Source of the DNA: PWXP01 sp040772845
Lineage (GTDB): Bacteria > Planctomycetota > Planctomycetia > Pirellulales > Thermoguttaceae
Reading direction: 5' to 3'
DNA length: 64,000 nt
Assembly (NCBI GenBank): GCA_040772845.1
Contig: JAXGXG010000001.1
Location: forward strand, 434,001-498,000
A model generated the notes under the pieces. That model searched no databases. It saw only the letters and a program-made list of their open reading frames with translations, and was not told where the DNA came from. Positions 10,440 through 18,161 of this stretch are shown here, piece by piece. How positions within the stretch are numbered: the stretch's first letter is position 1; each line of letters starts with the position of its first letter. Both the position numbers and the translations under genes were made by a program.

Positions 10440-10566
10440 GACCGATCTCCTTCTGCTTTCTACGGCAGGGGCAAGTAAGGACTGACTGGCAAGAGAGCAA
10501 CGATGCTCGCCGCGAGTCATCTTTCCGCTTCTGGAGGATGGACATTCTGTCCGTTCCGGTTCTGAC

Positions 10567-10620
10567 GGGCTGAAGCCCATTCTGCCGAAAAACGCCGTTT
10601 CAAGCCGCAACGAATATACG
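10567..10620 (+). repeat. Dispersed palindrome-headed element, copy 1
   Basis: Begins with the palindrome GGGCTGAAGCCC and continues about 42 bases, ending with TTCAAGCCGCAACGA and its flank. Copy 2 (13530-13583, opposite strand) and copy 3 (30546-30599) share the palindrome and the trailing motif. It lies in the predicted 5' leader of the 7086-10439 gene. Confidence 0.7.
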
Positions 10621-10693
10621 TACACGCACCCGAATATTCGCCCGGCGCACACAGACCATCTTGCGGGCGGGCAAACCCACCGACACATGCTTG

Positions 10694-10723
10694 AGTGTAG
10701 CAAGAAAAGGGCGACTTTGTCAA
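10694..10723 (-). promoter_or_regulatory. Candidate sigma70-type promoter for the 7086-10439 gene
   Basis: On the minus strand TTGACA (10718-10723) is followed after 18 bases by TACACT (10694-10699). This would give a leader of about 250 bases that includes the dispersed palindrome. The -35 is perfect; the -10 matches 4 of 6. Confidence 0.4.
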
Positions 10724-10791
10724 TTATCCGAGGAAAAACCGGACAGTTTCCTGCTGGCGAGGGGTTGGTGTGGCAGGTGGTGGATCAGGCA

Positions 10792-11052
10792 TTACTCCGG
10801 AGTCCGGTTTTCACTGGCCGAAATCACCTCCGGTGCCCCCGCCACGGCGCCTCGGCTGCCTGCTGCAATGAGGTTGCCACGCACGACAACGGCCGCGCTT
10901 CTGCCTGCTGCCTCCACGCCGGCAACCAACGAGGCCCGTGCGTCCGCCGCAGTCACCAGGCACCCGGCAATCTGGACGTTCGAACTGTCGCGCACGACCA
11001 GCAGGTCGGTGGAATCGGTCGCCTCTGGCCCGTTCTTGGCCGGTGCCGACAC
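10792..11052 (-). pseudogene. Relic C-terminal fragment of a secreted beta-helix protein (repeat copy A)
   Basis: The last 66 residues of this 86-codon frame are identical to the C-terminus of the intact beta-helix protein at 11938-13419, because 10796-10996 is an exact copy of 11942-12142. Upstream of the identity, the frame reads ATDSTDLLVV, resembling an internal stretch of the intact protein (ATDSADVLVD). At DNA level 10996-11025 matches 12637-12666 at 26 of 30 bases. No start signal, signal peptide or rest of a gene is present. Best read as the remnant of a paralogue or of a rearranged copy. Not expected to be functional. Confidence 0.75.
10796..10996. repeat. 201-bp exact direct repeat, left copy
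   Basis: Base-for-base identical to 11942-12142 by manual alignment; identity stops abruptly at both ends. With the right copy it brackets a 945-bp segment carrying vapBC. Confidence 0.9.
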
Positions 11053-11164
11053 TTCGGACCCTTCAACATGAAGATGCCGGTCCTGTCCACAAGCCGGAAA
11101 AGCAGTGTAGCGATATGCGAATCATGGTCAATCGTCGATTGTTGCACCCCATGCCTGATCTGCA

Positions 11165-11593
11165 TCAATGTAACGGGTTCTTCCAGCGCAGACCGACGAA
11201 GCGGGCGAAATCGCCATCTGTCGAACAGAGCACCAAGTCGTGTTCGATGGCAAGCGCCGCCAAATGAGCGTCAGGCACATGGTTGGGACGCAAGCCGGTC
11301 ATCTTCAGCATGGGACCGAGAATTGCCTCGTGCCGGTCCGTTGGAACGGGCGTCCAGCTTACCGGGCAGCCCAGCCAAGCCCTTACCTGCTTCCAGGCCA
11401 TTGCAATGGATTCAGGCTGTTCGAAAACACGAGGATTGGAAACTAACCGAACAAATCCCAGCAAGCTCGGCCACGGCAGACCGACCGGTTCAACACCGCT
11501 AAGTCTGCCATCAAGCCAAGCTCTCGCCATCTCGTGCTGCGGGAACGATCGCACATGCGAGTAAACCAACAGATTGACATCGACCAGGATCAC
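11165..11593 (-). CDS. vapC: VapC-type PIN-domain ribonuclease toxin
   Basis: 142 residues, normal size for the family. The PIN fold starts with MILVDVNLLVYS (catalytic Asp5) and ends with the acidic cluster PDAHLAALA and STDGDF. The middle motif LPWPSLLGFVRLVSNPRVF is typical of the VapC subgroup in which the usual second acidic residue is not obvious. Expected activity is Mg-dependent cleavage of specific RNAs, blocked by the partner antitoxin. Its ATG overlaps the vapB stop by four bases, implying translational coupling. The pair sits between identical 201-bp repeats, suggesting acquisition as a small mobile island. RNA target unknown. Confidence 0.93.
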   Translation of the reverse strand: MILVDVNLLVYSHVRSFPQHEMARAWLDGRLSGVEPVGLPWPSLLGFVRLVSNPRVFEQPESIAMAWKQVRAWLGCPVSWTPVPTDRHEAILGPMLKMTGLRPNHVPDAHLAALAIEHDLVLCSTDGDFARFVGLRWKNPLH

Positions 11594-11838
11594 CGGAAGT
11601 CCTCCCCTTCCGCCGCGGCAAGCGTGTCCGCCACATCGTCAATACTGTCGACCAAACACCGCCCGAGCGAAACCGATTCGGTTTGAAAGGGCGCCGGCAA
11701 CGGCTCCTTGGCGGACAGGTGCTTCAGCCCCTCGCGAAGCGCCTCATTGATGACGTCCTTAAGCCGTGCTTTTCGCGCGTTCCGCACACGATCCAGTTGG
11801 GCGGCCACATCGTCGGCAATGGTCAGTGTCGTTCTCAT
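11590..11838 (-). CDS. vapB: VapB-type ribbon-helix-helix antitoxin
   Basis: 82 residues. The N-terminus MRTTLTIADDVAAQLDRVRNARK and the helix KDVINEALREGL are a ribbon-helix-helix DNA-binding domain; the C-terminal acidic tail (SIDDVADTLAAAEGEDF) should wrap and inhibit the toxin. It overlaps vapC by 4 bp (ATGA). A consensus promoter lies so close that transcription should begin at or near the start codon, and two short inverted repeats overlap that promoter, fitting the autorepression usual for VapBC. Confidence 0.93.
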   Translation of the reverse strand: MRTTLTIADDVAAQLDRVRNARKARLKDVINEALREGLKHLSAKEPLPAPFQTESVSLGRCLVDSIDDVADTLAAAEGEDFR

Positions 11839-11873
11839 ACCGCAATTATATGGTACGGTGCGTTGATGTCAAC
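11838..11873 (-). promoter_or_regulatory. vapBC promoter with overlapping inverted repeats
   Basis: Minus strand: TTGACA (11867-11872), 16-bp spacer, TATAAT (11845-11850), both perfect. Only six bases separate the -10 from the vapB ATG, so the mRNA is probably leaderless. GTTGA-TG-TCAAC (11862-11873) is a perfect inverted repeat over the -35, and TACC-N10-GGTA (11838-11855) spans the -10. These are the likely VapB operators. Confidence 0.75.
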
Positions 11874-11937
11874 GGAATGATGCCCAGACATCAGATCGAT
11901 TCCAATGCGCTATCCAGACAGACTGCACAGAGCCGTC

Positions 11938-13419
11938 TCATTCCGGAGTCCGGTTTTCACTGGCCGAAATCACCTCCGGTGCCCCCGCCACGGCGCCTCG
12001 GCTGCCTGCTGCAATGAGGTTGCCACGCACGACAACGGCCGCGCTTCTGCCTGCTGCCTCCACGCCGGCAACCAACGAGGCCCGTGCGTCCGCCGCAGTC
12101 ACCAGGCACCCGGCAATCTGGACGTTCGAACTGTCGCGCACGTAGATGCCTCGAAATCGGGGCGACAGGATCTGGCAGGCCGTGAGCGTGACGTTCCGGC
12201 ACTGAATCACGTCGATCGCGCCGCCTTCCTCTACGCTTCCAAGTAGCCCGTGGTCCACCTGCACGCCATTGAGAATGACACCTTCGCAACGGCGGACGGC
12301 GACCCCGTTGGCCCATTCTGCGCCGGAGGAGTTGTAATCGGGGTTGGCGTCAATGGAGTAGTTGCCCACGACAATGTTGCGGCAATCCTCGATAAGGAGG
12401 GCATGAACGCCGCCCCGAATGCTGTTGCCGCTGACCGTAACTCCGCGAACATTCTGCAAGTGGAGGTTTGTCTCCTGGCTGCTGATGTGGTTTCCCGTAA
12501 TTGCGAACAGCCCGATCTTGTCAGGCGAGTCGGGCGCGCCGAGCATGCGGACGTTGGCCCCGCCCGGCGTGCGGACGGCCTGGATGTCGTTGCCGACGAT
12601 GGTCCCTTCCCGCACGCTTCCTCCCTCGCGAATATCGACCAGCACGTCGGCCGAGTCGGTCGCCTCGGCATCGTAATTGTACTCGATATCGTTGCCGACG
12701 ATCTGGAGGTTTCGGATCGAGGTGCGTTCCAGGCGGATGCCGCCCTGCTTGCAGTAGCTGATATGATTGCCCGTGATGTTGATCTGGTGCAGGTCGACGG
12801 CATCGAAGAAGATGCCTGCCCCACGGCAATCGTAGATATGGCTATCGGCAACGAGGACATTGCGGTTGCTGGTGATGATCTGCTCGCGTCCGGCGTCGCC
12901 TGGTGTGAACCGAACGGCGTGACGCACGCGGTGGATCAGCGCGCCGCGTACGGTCGGCTGCATGACGTAGCTGAACTCCAGGCCGTCCGCTTCCGGATGC
13001 GCACCGGTGATTTCGAGGCCGTCGATCTGGGGCATTCGCTGTTGCTCGAAGACCCCCGGTTCAAACGTCTTGGGACTCGCGCTTCGGCGGTGCGTGCCGA
13101 CAAAATGGAACGCCGGTCCCGGCCCCGCCATGACAACGCGTCCGACGCCGCCTCCCTGCAGGGATACCCGACCGGTCTGTTCCAGATCGATCCGAATCGT
13201 TTCGGTAATTCGATACGCACCCCTGGGAAATTCGATCGTCCCATCCGGCGTTTCGCGCACGGCGCGGCGGACGGCCTCGGTATCGTCGGCAACCCCATCG
13301 CCCTTTGCTCCGAACTGCCGGACACTGGCCCCGCGAGCCGGCGGAGTGGCAACCGCCGCGAAAAAGGCCAATCCAACAGCAGCATACACGCCCACGGCCC
13401 ACCTGAAGCAGATCGTCAT
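11938..13419 (-). CDS. Secreted right-handed parallel beta-helix protein (pectate-lyase superfamily)
   Basis: 493 residues. The ATG has GGAGGT six bases upstream and is followed by a signal peptide (AVGLAFFAAVATPPARGA). The mature N-terminus VRQFGAKGDGVADDTEAV is the classic start of the pectate_lyase_3 / glycoside-hydrolase-28-like fold, followed by many ITGNHIS- and IVGNDI-type rungs of a parallel beta-helix. Related proteins bind or cleave acidic polysaccharides; the catalytic residues cannot be assigned here and the substrate is unknown. The final 201 bp of the coding region are duplicated exactly at 10796-10996 beyond the vapBC module. A good promoter (13469-13497) lies ~50 bp upstream. 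Confidence 0.88.
   Translation of the reverse strand: MTICFRWAVGVYAAVGLAFFAAVATPPARGASVRQFGAKGDGVADDTEAVRRAVRETPDGTIEFPRGAYRITETIRIDLEQTGRVSLQGGGVGRVVMAGPGPAFHFVGTHRRSASPKTFEPGVFEQQRMPQIDGLEITGAHPEADGLEFSYVMQPTVRGALIHRVRHAVRFTPGDAGREQIITSNRNVLVADSHIYDCRGAGIFFDAVDLHQINITGNHISYCKQGGIRLERTSIRNLQIVGNDIEYNYDAEATDSADVLVDIREGGSVREGTIVGNDIQAVRTPGGANVRMLGAPDSPDKIGLFAITGNHISSQETNLHLQNVRGVTVSGNSIRGGVHALLIEDCRNIVVGNYSIDANPDYNSSGAEWANGVAVRRCEGVILNGVQVDHGLLGSVEEGGAIDVIQCRNVTLTACQILSPRFRGIYVRDSSNVQIAGCLVTAADARASLVAGVEAAGRSAAVVVRGNLIAAGSRGAVAGAPEVISASENRTPE
11942..12142. repeat. 201-bp exact direct repeat, right copy (gene 3' end)
   Basis: Identical to 10796-10996. It encodes the last ~66 codons of the beta-helix protein. 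The stop codon just outside differs between copies (TGA here, TAA in copy A), although both frames end Thr-Pro-Glu-stop. Confidence 0.9.
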
Positions 13420-13468
13420 CGCCTTACCTCCCCTATGCTGGAATCATGGTCCCCACCGGTCACCGGCG

Positions 13469-13497
13469 AGTCTATCAGGGCTGGCAGCGAGTGTCAA
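13469..13497 (-). promoter_or_regulatory. Promoter for the beta-helix gene
   Basis: Minus strand TTGACA (13492-13497), 17-bp spacer, TAGACT (13469-13474). Position, ~50 bp before the ATG with a strong ribosome site, is right for a housekeeping-sigma promoter. Confidence 0.5.
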
Positions 13498-13529
13498 ATT
13501 GTGCTAGCATCGGATGCTGGTGTTCAGGG

Positions 13530-13583
13530 ACGATAGTCGTTGCGGCTTGAACATGCTCATTTCTGCAGGATGGGCTTCAGCCC
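13530..13583 (-). repeat. Dispersed palindrome-headed element, copy 2
   Basis: On the minus strand it reads GGGCTGAAGCCC, then CTGCAGAAATG, then TTCAAGCCGCAACGA, matching copy 1 across ~54 bases with a few changes and a small gap. Confidence 0.7.
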
Positions 13584-13834
13584 GTCGAGGATGCACAGAA
13601 TGTGCTGCGGAATCGCAACGACGATGTGGGGCATTTATGCCTGGATAGGCCGGTGAGACCGGCGCATTCTGCCGTCTGTCGCCGGAACCTTCGATTTGCA
13701 TGAAGATGAGCAATCCTTACAAGTCACCGGTGTCGGCTGGTCCTAGCGACCGAACGCGAGGCACTCGGTGGCTTGTCCGGCTTGGATTTGCCTGTTTGAC
13801 GCTATCTCTTGGCTGCTTCAAATAGCGTGCGGCA

Positions 13835-13874
13835 AAACGAAGAACGGAGGCGCGCTGCCGGTCACACGCCTCCG
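13835..13874 (-). terminator. Intrinsic terminator of the 13922-17674 gene
   Basis: Eight-base arms CGGAGGCG (13845-13852) and CGCCTCCG (13867-13874) with a 14-base loop; on the minus strand the stem is followed by TTCTTCGTTTT. It sits ~50 bp past the stop codon. Confidence 0.65.
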
Positions 13875-13921
13875 CAGAGGTGAGGGGATAGCTTGGATAC
13901 TGCGGGCCAGGTTGGACGACG

Positions 13922-16900
13922 CTACTCGACAATCACCCGGAAGCCGGTGTGGTAGACGCGCTGCCACGTGGGGTATCCGAGCCGGTAACTGGAGGTCGCG
14001 CGGAACGGCCGATCGTGCCACGATCCGCCACGGACCACCTTCTTGCCTGCGTTGGACTGATTCCGGCCGTCGGCGTCGTTGTAGGGGTAGGGCCGATACT
14101 CCGACCGGGTCCATTCTGCGGCGTTTCCGTGCATGTCGAAAAGTCCCCATGCGTTGGGCTGGTAGCTGGCGACTTTGGCCAGGTGCAGTGCGCCGTCGTT
14201 CGAGCGCGGGTCCTTCAATTCAAAGTCTACATGCGGGTTCGGGTTGGCGATTGGTTTCGGGTTGACGCCGCTAACGGCCATTTCCTTGACCGTGATATCG
14301 GCCATGTTGGCGAACTGGGAGAACTCGGTATCCAAGTTTCCGAACGAGAGCGGCGTGCTCGCGCCGGCGCGGCAGGCCCATTCCCACTGGGCCTCGGTCG
14401 GGAGTGTCACCTTCCGGCCCGTCTTTGCCGAAAGCCACTGGCAGAACTTCATGGCCTTGTCCCAGGAGACGCGGATGACCGGGTATTCCATGTCGTTCAT
14501 ATAGTACCCGCGCTTGACCTGGTCTTTGTAGTGCATGTCGTAAACACCGTTGAGGTAGTCCGGATCGAACTGGCGGTACTGTTCCAGGGTGACCTCAGTT
14601 GCGCCCATGAAGAAGGGCTTTTCGATGCGTACCTGGCAAACCGGTTGTTCGGCAGGTGTCTCCTGGTTGCTGCCCATGGAGAACTCGCCGGCCGGGATGC
14701 TCACGAGTTTCATGGCAACGCCGTCGCCCAGATCGAACTCCAGTGTCTCCTGCGAGCGCGCCTCGACCTTGGCCGGTTTCGGCTCGACCAGTTGCGTCTG
14801 CCGGGGTTCCGGCATGACGCGTTCGTCCGATTTCTGGTACGGATTCAGGACGATTTCCGGATTGAACTCGTCGGCGGCATACTTCTCGCGCAGCTCCTGG
14901 CGGCGGGCGAGTGTCTCCTGACTGGCGCCGGCCTCGGTCCAGGTGCCGTGATACGGGGCATTCAGATCGATCCAGGTGATCAGCCGTTCCCAGGCTTCCT
15001 GGTCGAGTTGCACGTTGTGATGGCCTTTCTGGAGCATCTGGACCAGTTCGCTGGTATCGGCGTGGAATTCCAGCGGTGTGAGCAGATGATAGTCGCCCTC
15101 GGGGCCATTGCGCCGAACGTAGGGATGCAATGCCGTGTGTGCAGAACCGGCATTGGAGAAATCCGGGATGCCGCATTCCGCGAACTTCTTGCCCGTGTTC
15201 GGGCCGGTGCCGATGATGCGGTCGGCCACCTGGTAGCGGCCGGCCCTATCGCGGCCGTCGCCGGTCAGGTCTTTCGAGCCGTCGTGGCAGCCTGCGCAGT
15301 ACTTATCGAGGACGGGCAGGACTTCGCGCTGGAAGCTGAATCCTCGCGTCGCCCCGTGGAAGCCTTCGAGCTTGCTGGGCTTGCGGTACATGGCCATCGC
15401 GCGTGTCACGGGAGGCGAGGTGTTCTGGCTCTCGTGGCAACCGGCGCACGACAGACTCTCGCCCGGCATGGCGACGGTCCAACTTCGCATCAGTTGGAGC
15501 GCCTTGCCGTCCTTGTCGAGCGGCTGGATTGCAAAAGGCGTGTTCGCCGGAACGACGAAACTGGCTGATCCGTCGTCCTCCACCGGCGCCGTTCCCAGAA
15601 CCTGTTTGGCGTCCCAGCCTGCCTCCATGCCCATTGCGTAATGGCTGCCCTTGTGCCGCGGGCCGTATTCGTAGCGGTAGACGCGAACGGCCTTGACCGC
15701 GCCGCGCGGTACTCCGTCCAATCCGGGGCCGTTGTACACGTCGCCGATCAGGACGTTTGCCGCCTTGCTGTCGAGATCGATTCGGTCAGGCATGACGGGC
15801 GGTCGCTTCGTCTTGCGCAGCGGAAGCGGTTCGTAGTAGCCGCCCTCGCCGTCCGCCTTCTTCAGGCAGAGCATGTTGTCGAACACGTCGACCAGGTAGA
15901 TCGAGTTGCCCGTCATGGCCAGGAAATACTTGTCGCTCAGCGGATACGGATGATAGAACATCGGGCTGTACGCAGTATGCAACGCGTCGATCACCAGCGG
16001 GTGGACCTTCTTGCCGCGCCCGGTAATGAACTGCAGGGCGCCCTCGGCTTCGTTCCGGCCTACCGAAACGTCGAACAGGCACATCGCGCCGCCTTTGGAG
16101 TTGCTGTGGTGACCCGTAACCGTCGAGACGAACTTGTTCGGATGCCCCGGGATCTGCCGCGCGAAGAAAATGCTGTTCGGCCAATACGAATTGCTCCCGT
16201 AGTAGCCCTTCTGGTCCGTTCCGTCCGGGTTCATCGTCATCAGCACGCGGCTGAAATAGTGGGCCGAGTCGGTGTATTCCCAGCGCGTGTACAGGATGCG
16301 CCCGTTCTCCATCATCGACGGGTGCCAACTCGCGTCCTGGTCGAAGGTCAGCCTGCGAATCTCCGTGCCGTCGGCGTTCATCCGGTACAGGTTGGCCACA
16401 TAGTCGCTGCCGCCGACGCAAGGCACGCCTTCATAGGCGGCGGTCGATGCGAAGATAATCCGCTCGTCCGGCAGGTAGCAGGCGTCGTAGCAATCGATAT
16501 CGCTGCCCATGTCAGGCGTGACGGGGCGCGGATCGCTTCGTTTCTCTCCGGTCTTCGGATCGATCGCCATTTCGAAAACCGCATAGCCCTTGCCCTTTCC
16601 CGGCGCAGCGCTCAACTGGTCCATATCGCGGTGCGAGGCGAAGAGTACGCGGTCGGCATCGAAGTGGAGGTCCACGTCGCCGACGAACTTGCCGCCTTCC
16701 GGCCGATAGACCACCTTCACTTCGCCATCCGAAAGCGGCGACATGACCACCAGCGCGTCGTCGTAATTGCCGGCAGGGTCGCACGATGCCCGCGTCTGCC
16801 AGTTCGCAGGAAAGCGACGTCCCTTCTTGCTGCGGACCATGAGCAGGTGGTCGAAATCGAGCAGGGGGTTGGCCAGCAGGGCCTCTTTCTTGAGTTCCTG

Positions 16901-17674
16901 GAATTCGGGCGAGCTATCGTTTTCAATGGCCTCCAGTCGCTTGAGGAAGTCTGCGCCTTTCGGATACTTGCTGCCGAAGGTGGCCATGAGGTCCTCGATC
17001 GCCAGCTTGAGCGATTCCCGGTCCCCTTCGCCCTTGGCCCGGTGGCCGGGGGCCATCAGGGGACCGTTGAGCACGCCGCGGTTGGGCAAGGCAGATTCGA
17101 CCACGGTGGCCACGCCGTCCATCTGCGCAAAGCTATCGACCCCAGCGACCTTGCCTTGGATCGTTATGTGGCTCTTCCAGTTGGCAACGTCGAACACGGT
17201 TTCGCCGCGCCCAGGTTGTGCAGAAAAAGCGCCCCAAACGAGTTCCCGATCGGCATTGAGGACCAATACGTGAACACCGTTCAGCCGGACTTCAAGACCG
17301 TCCCGGTTCCACACGGAGATCTTCTCGATGTTGACCGTATCCCCCAGATCGACCTCCCAGACCGGCGCGGTTACGCCTTCCTCGCTGTGCGTGATACTGC
17401 CGTGCCCCCATTCGCCATCGGTATTGCCGTCAACGGCGCGGGAGGAAGCCCCGCCGTGTTGCGTCGAACTCTGCGTCGTTGCCTTGCCCTGTGCAATGTT
17501 CTTGCCGCCACTGAACACCTGCACTTCCGCCAAAGAAAGCGTCCGGTCGGTTCCCGGCAGATAAACCGTTACATAGCGCCCGGCTGCCGGTGCCGCGGAA
17601 GCAATGCTCCCGGCCAGATGGACGACGAATAGGGAACAGGCAGACAGATGGATGACGCGGGCTGCAAACTTCAT
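13922..17674 (-). CDS. Discoidin-PD40-cytochrome c (hydrazine-synthase-alpha-like) protein fused to FGE-sulfatase-like domain
   Basis: 1250 residues. The start at 17674 has GGAG eight bases upstream and a signal peptide. Order: F5/8C-discoidin-like domain (~25-150, SSTQHGGASSRAVDGNTDGEW); PD40/TolB-like beta-propeller (~390-560, LYRMNADGTEIRRLTFD); a domain like the middle of hydrazine synthase alpha (ending SWTVAMPGESLS); heme c motifs CAGCH near 743 and 791; then an FGE-sulfatase domain (~975-1250, VSIPAGEFSMGSN, VVRGGSWHDRPF). The FGE part lacks the cysteines expected around RGGSW in true formylglycine-generating enzymes, so it is probably a binding module. The product should be periplasmic or extracellular. 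The likely role is redox-coupled handling of a secreted substrate, but there is no evidence for hydrazine chemistry. Two relatives lie at 30629-36869. Confidence 0.85.
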   Translation of the reverse strand: MKFAARVIHLSACSLFVVHLAGSIASAAPAAGRYVTVYLPGTDRTLSLAEVQVFSGGKNIAQGKATTQSSTQHGGASSRAVDGNTDGEWGHGSITHSEEGVTAPVWEVDLGDTVNIEKISVWNRDGLEVRLNGVHVLVLNADRELVWGAFSAQPGRGETVFDVANWKSHITIQGKVAGVDSFAQMDGVATVVESALPNRGVLNGPLMAPGHRAKGEGDRESLKLAIEDLMATFGSKYPKGADFLKRLEAIENDSSPEFQELKKEALLANPLLDFDHLLMVRSKKGRRFPANWQTRASCDPAGNYDDALVVMSPLSDGEVKVVYRPEGGKFVGDVDLHFDADRVLFASHRDMDQLSAAPGKGKGYAVFEMAIDPKTGEKRSDPRPVTPDMGSDIDCYDACYLPDERIIFASTAAYEGVPCVGGSDYVANLYRMNADGTEIRRLTFDQDASWHPSMMENGRILYTRWEYTDSAHYFSRVLMTMNPDGTDQKGYYGSNSYWPNSIFFARQIPGHPNKFVSTVTGHHSNSKGGAMCLFDVSVGRNEAEGALQFITGRGKKVHPLVIDALHTAYSPMFYHPYPLSDKYFLAMTGNSIYLVDVFDNMLCLKKADGEGGYYEPLPLRKTKRPPVMPDRIDLDSKAANVLIGDVYNGPGLDGVPRGAVKAVRVYRYEYGPRHKGSHYAMGMEAGWDAKQVLGTAPVEDDGSASFVVPANTPFAIQPLDKDGKALQLMRSWTVAMPGESLSCAGCHESQNTSPPVTRAMAMYRKPSKLEGFHGATRGFSFQREVLPVLDKYCAGCHDGSKDLTGDGRDRAGRYQVADRIIGTGPNTGKKFAECGIPDFSNAGSAHTALHPYVRRNGPEGDYHLLTPLEFHADTSELVQMLQKGHHNVQLDQEAWERLITWIDLNAPYHGTWTEAGASQETLARRQELREKYAADEFNPEIVLNPYQKSDERVMPEPRQTQLVEPKPAKVEARSQETLEFDLGDGVAMKLVSIPAGEFSMGSNQETPAEQPVCQVRIEKPFFMGATEVTLEQYRQFDPDYLNGVYDMHYKDQVKRGYYMNDMEYPVIRVSWDKAMKFCQWLSAKTGRKVTLPTEAQWEWACRAGASTPLSFGNLDTEFSQFANMADITVKEMAVSGVNPKPIANPNPHVDFELKDPRSNDGALHLAKVASYQPNAWGLFDMHGNAAEWTRSEYRPYPYNDADGRNQSNAGKKVVRGGSWHDRPFRATSSYRLGYPTWQRVYHTGFRVIVE

Positions 17675-18161
17675 CAACGGATCTCCGGGCCGGGACGTTT
17701 TGTGTAACTGACCAAAGCAGATGGATTGCACGTACTGACGATTCGGCAGTCGATTGAGGGGGGAGGTTGGGCGGGTTTCGGAAGTGAACTTGTCTGTTTA
17801 CCATTCTCCCAGACCGAGGCATTTCAGTCAAGTTGTCCTATCGCCAGTCGCCGTACGGAAGGTGGTTGGGGGGTGAAAGGGGTGTCCGCCGGTGGAGTCG
17901 CCGCGGTTCTTCGCTCTCCGGCGGGTTGCATTTCTGTGTTTCAGGGGGGGGCAGCCGCCGCAGTCCCGCCTTCAGGCGGCGGCTCCCCCTGTGTTGCCCA
18001 AGACACAAACCACGAAAGAACACGAATCACACGAAAGTGGCCCGCAACATCCCGTTCTCTGTTTGCTCGGTTTCCTTCTGTTCATTCCCTTCCTGCATTA
18101 CATACAAGAAAAGGTCATGCACTATCCCTTAACGTCTAACGGCGCTCTGACCCCCAGAGGT
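17675..18161. other. Intergenic region with palindromic and tandem repeats
   Basis: 487 bases, no supported gene. 17953-17984 is a GC palindrome (AGCCGCCG/CGGCGGCT flanked by G-run and C-run) containing a CCGCCTTCAGGCGG core. From 17999 to about 18041 there are degenerate direct units of the form ACCACGAAAGA/ACACGAATCA. Both look like intergenic dispersed repeats. Confidence 0.6.

Larger units (their letters stand above)
10440..11164. other. Intergenic region: promoter, dispersed palindrome, repeat copy A
   Basis: 725 bases without an intact gene. Reading from the PEP-CTERM start outward: a GGCTGAAGCC-type dispersed element (10567-10620), a minus-strand promoter candidate (10694-10723), then the relic copy A of the beta-helix gene end (10796-10996) and about 170 bp with nothing recognised before the vapC stop. 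Confidence 0.7.
13420..13921. other. Intergenic region: promoter, dispersed element, terminator
   Basis: 502 bases. It holds the beta-helix promoter, dispersed element copy 2 (13530-13583, inverted relative to copy 1) and a terminator hairpin (13845-13874). Short open frames here have no ribosome site or family resemblance. Confidence 0.7.

Noticed and set aside
13504..13713. 69-codon minus-strand frame upstream of the beta-helix gene
   Set aside because: Overlaps the dispersed palindrome element; no ribosome site or protein-like sequence.
15641..17632. 663-codon plus-strand frame opposite the discoidin/PD40/FGE gene
   Set aside because: Shadow of the real minus-strand gene, His/Arg/Val-rich with no domain.
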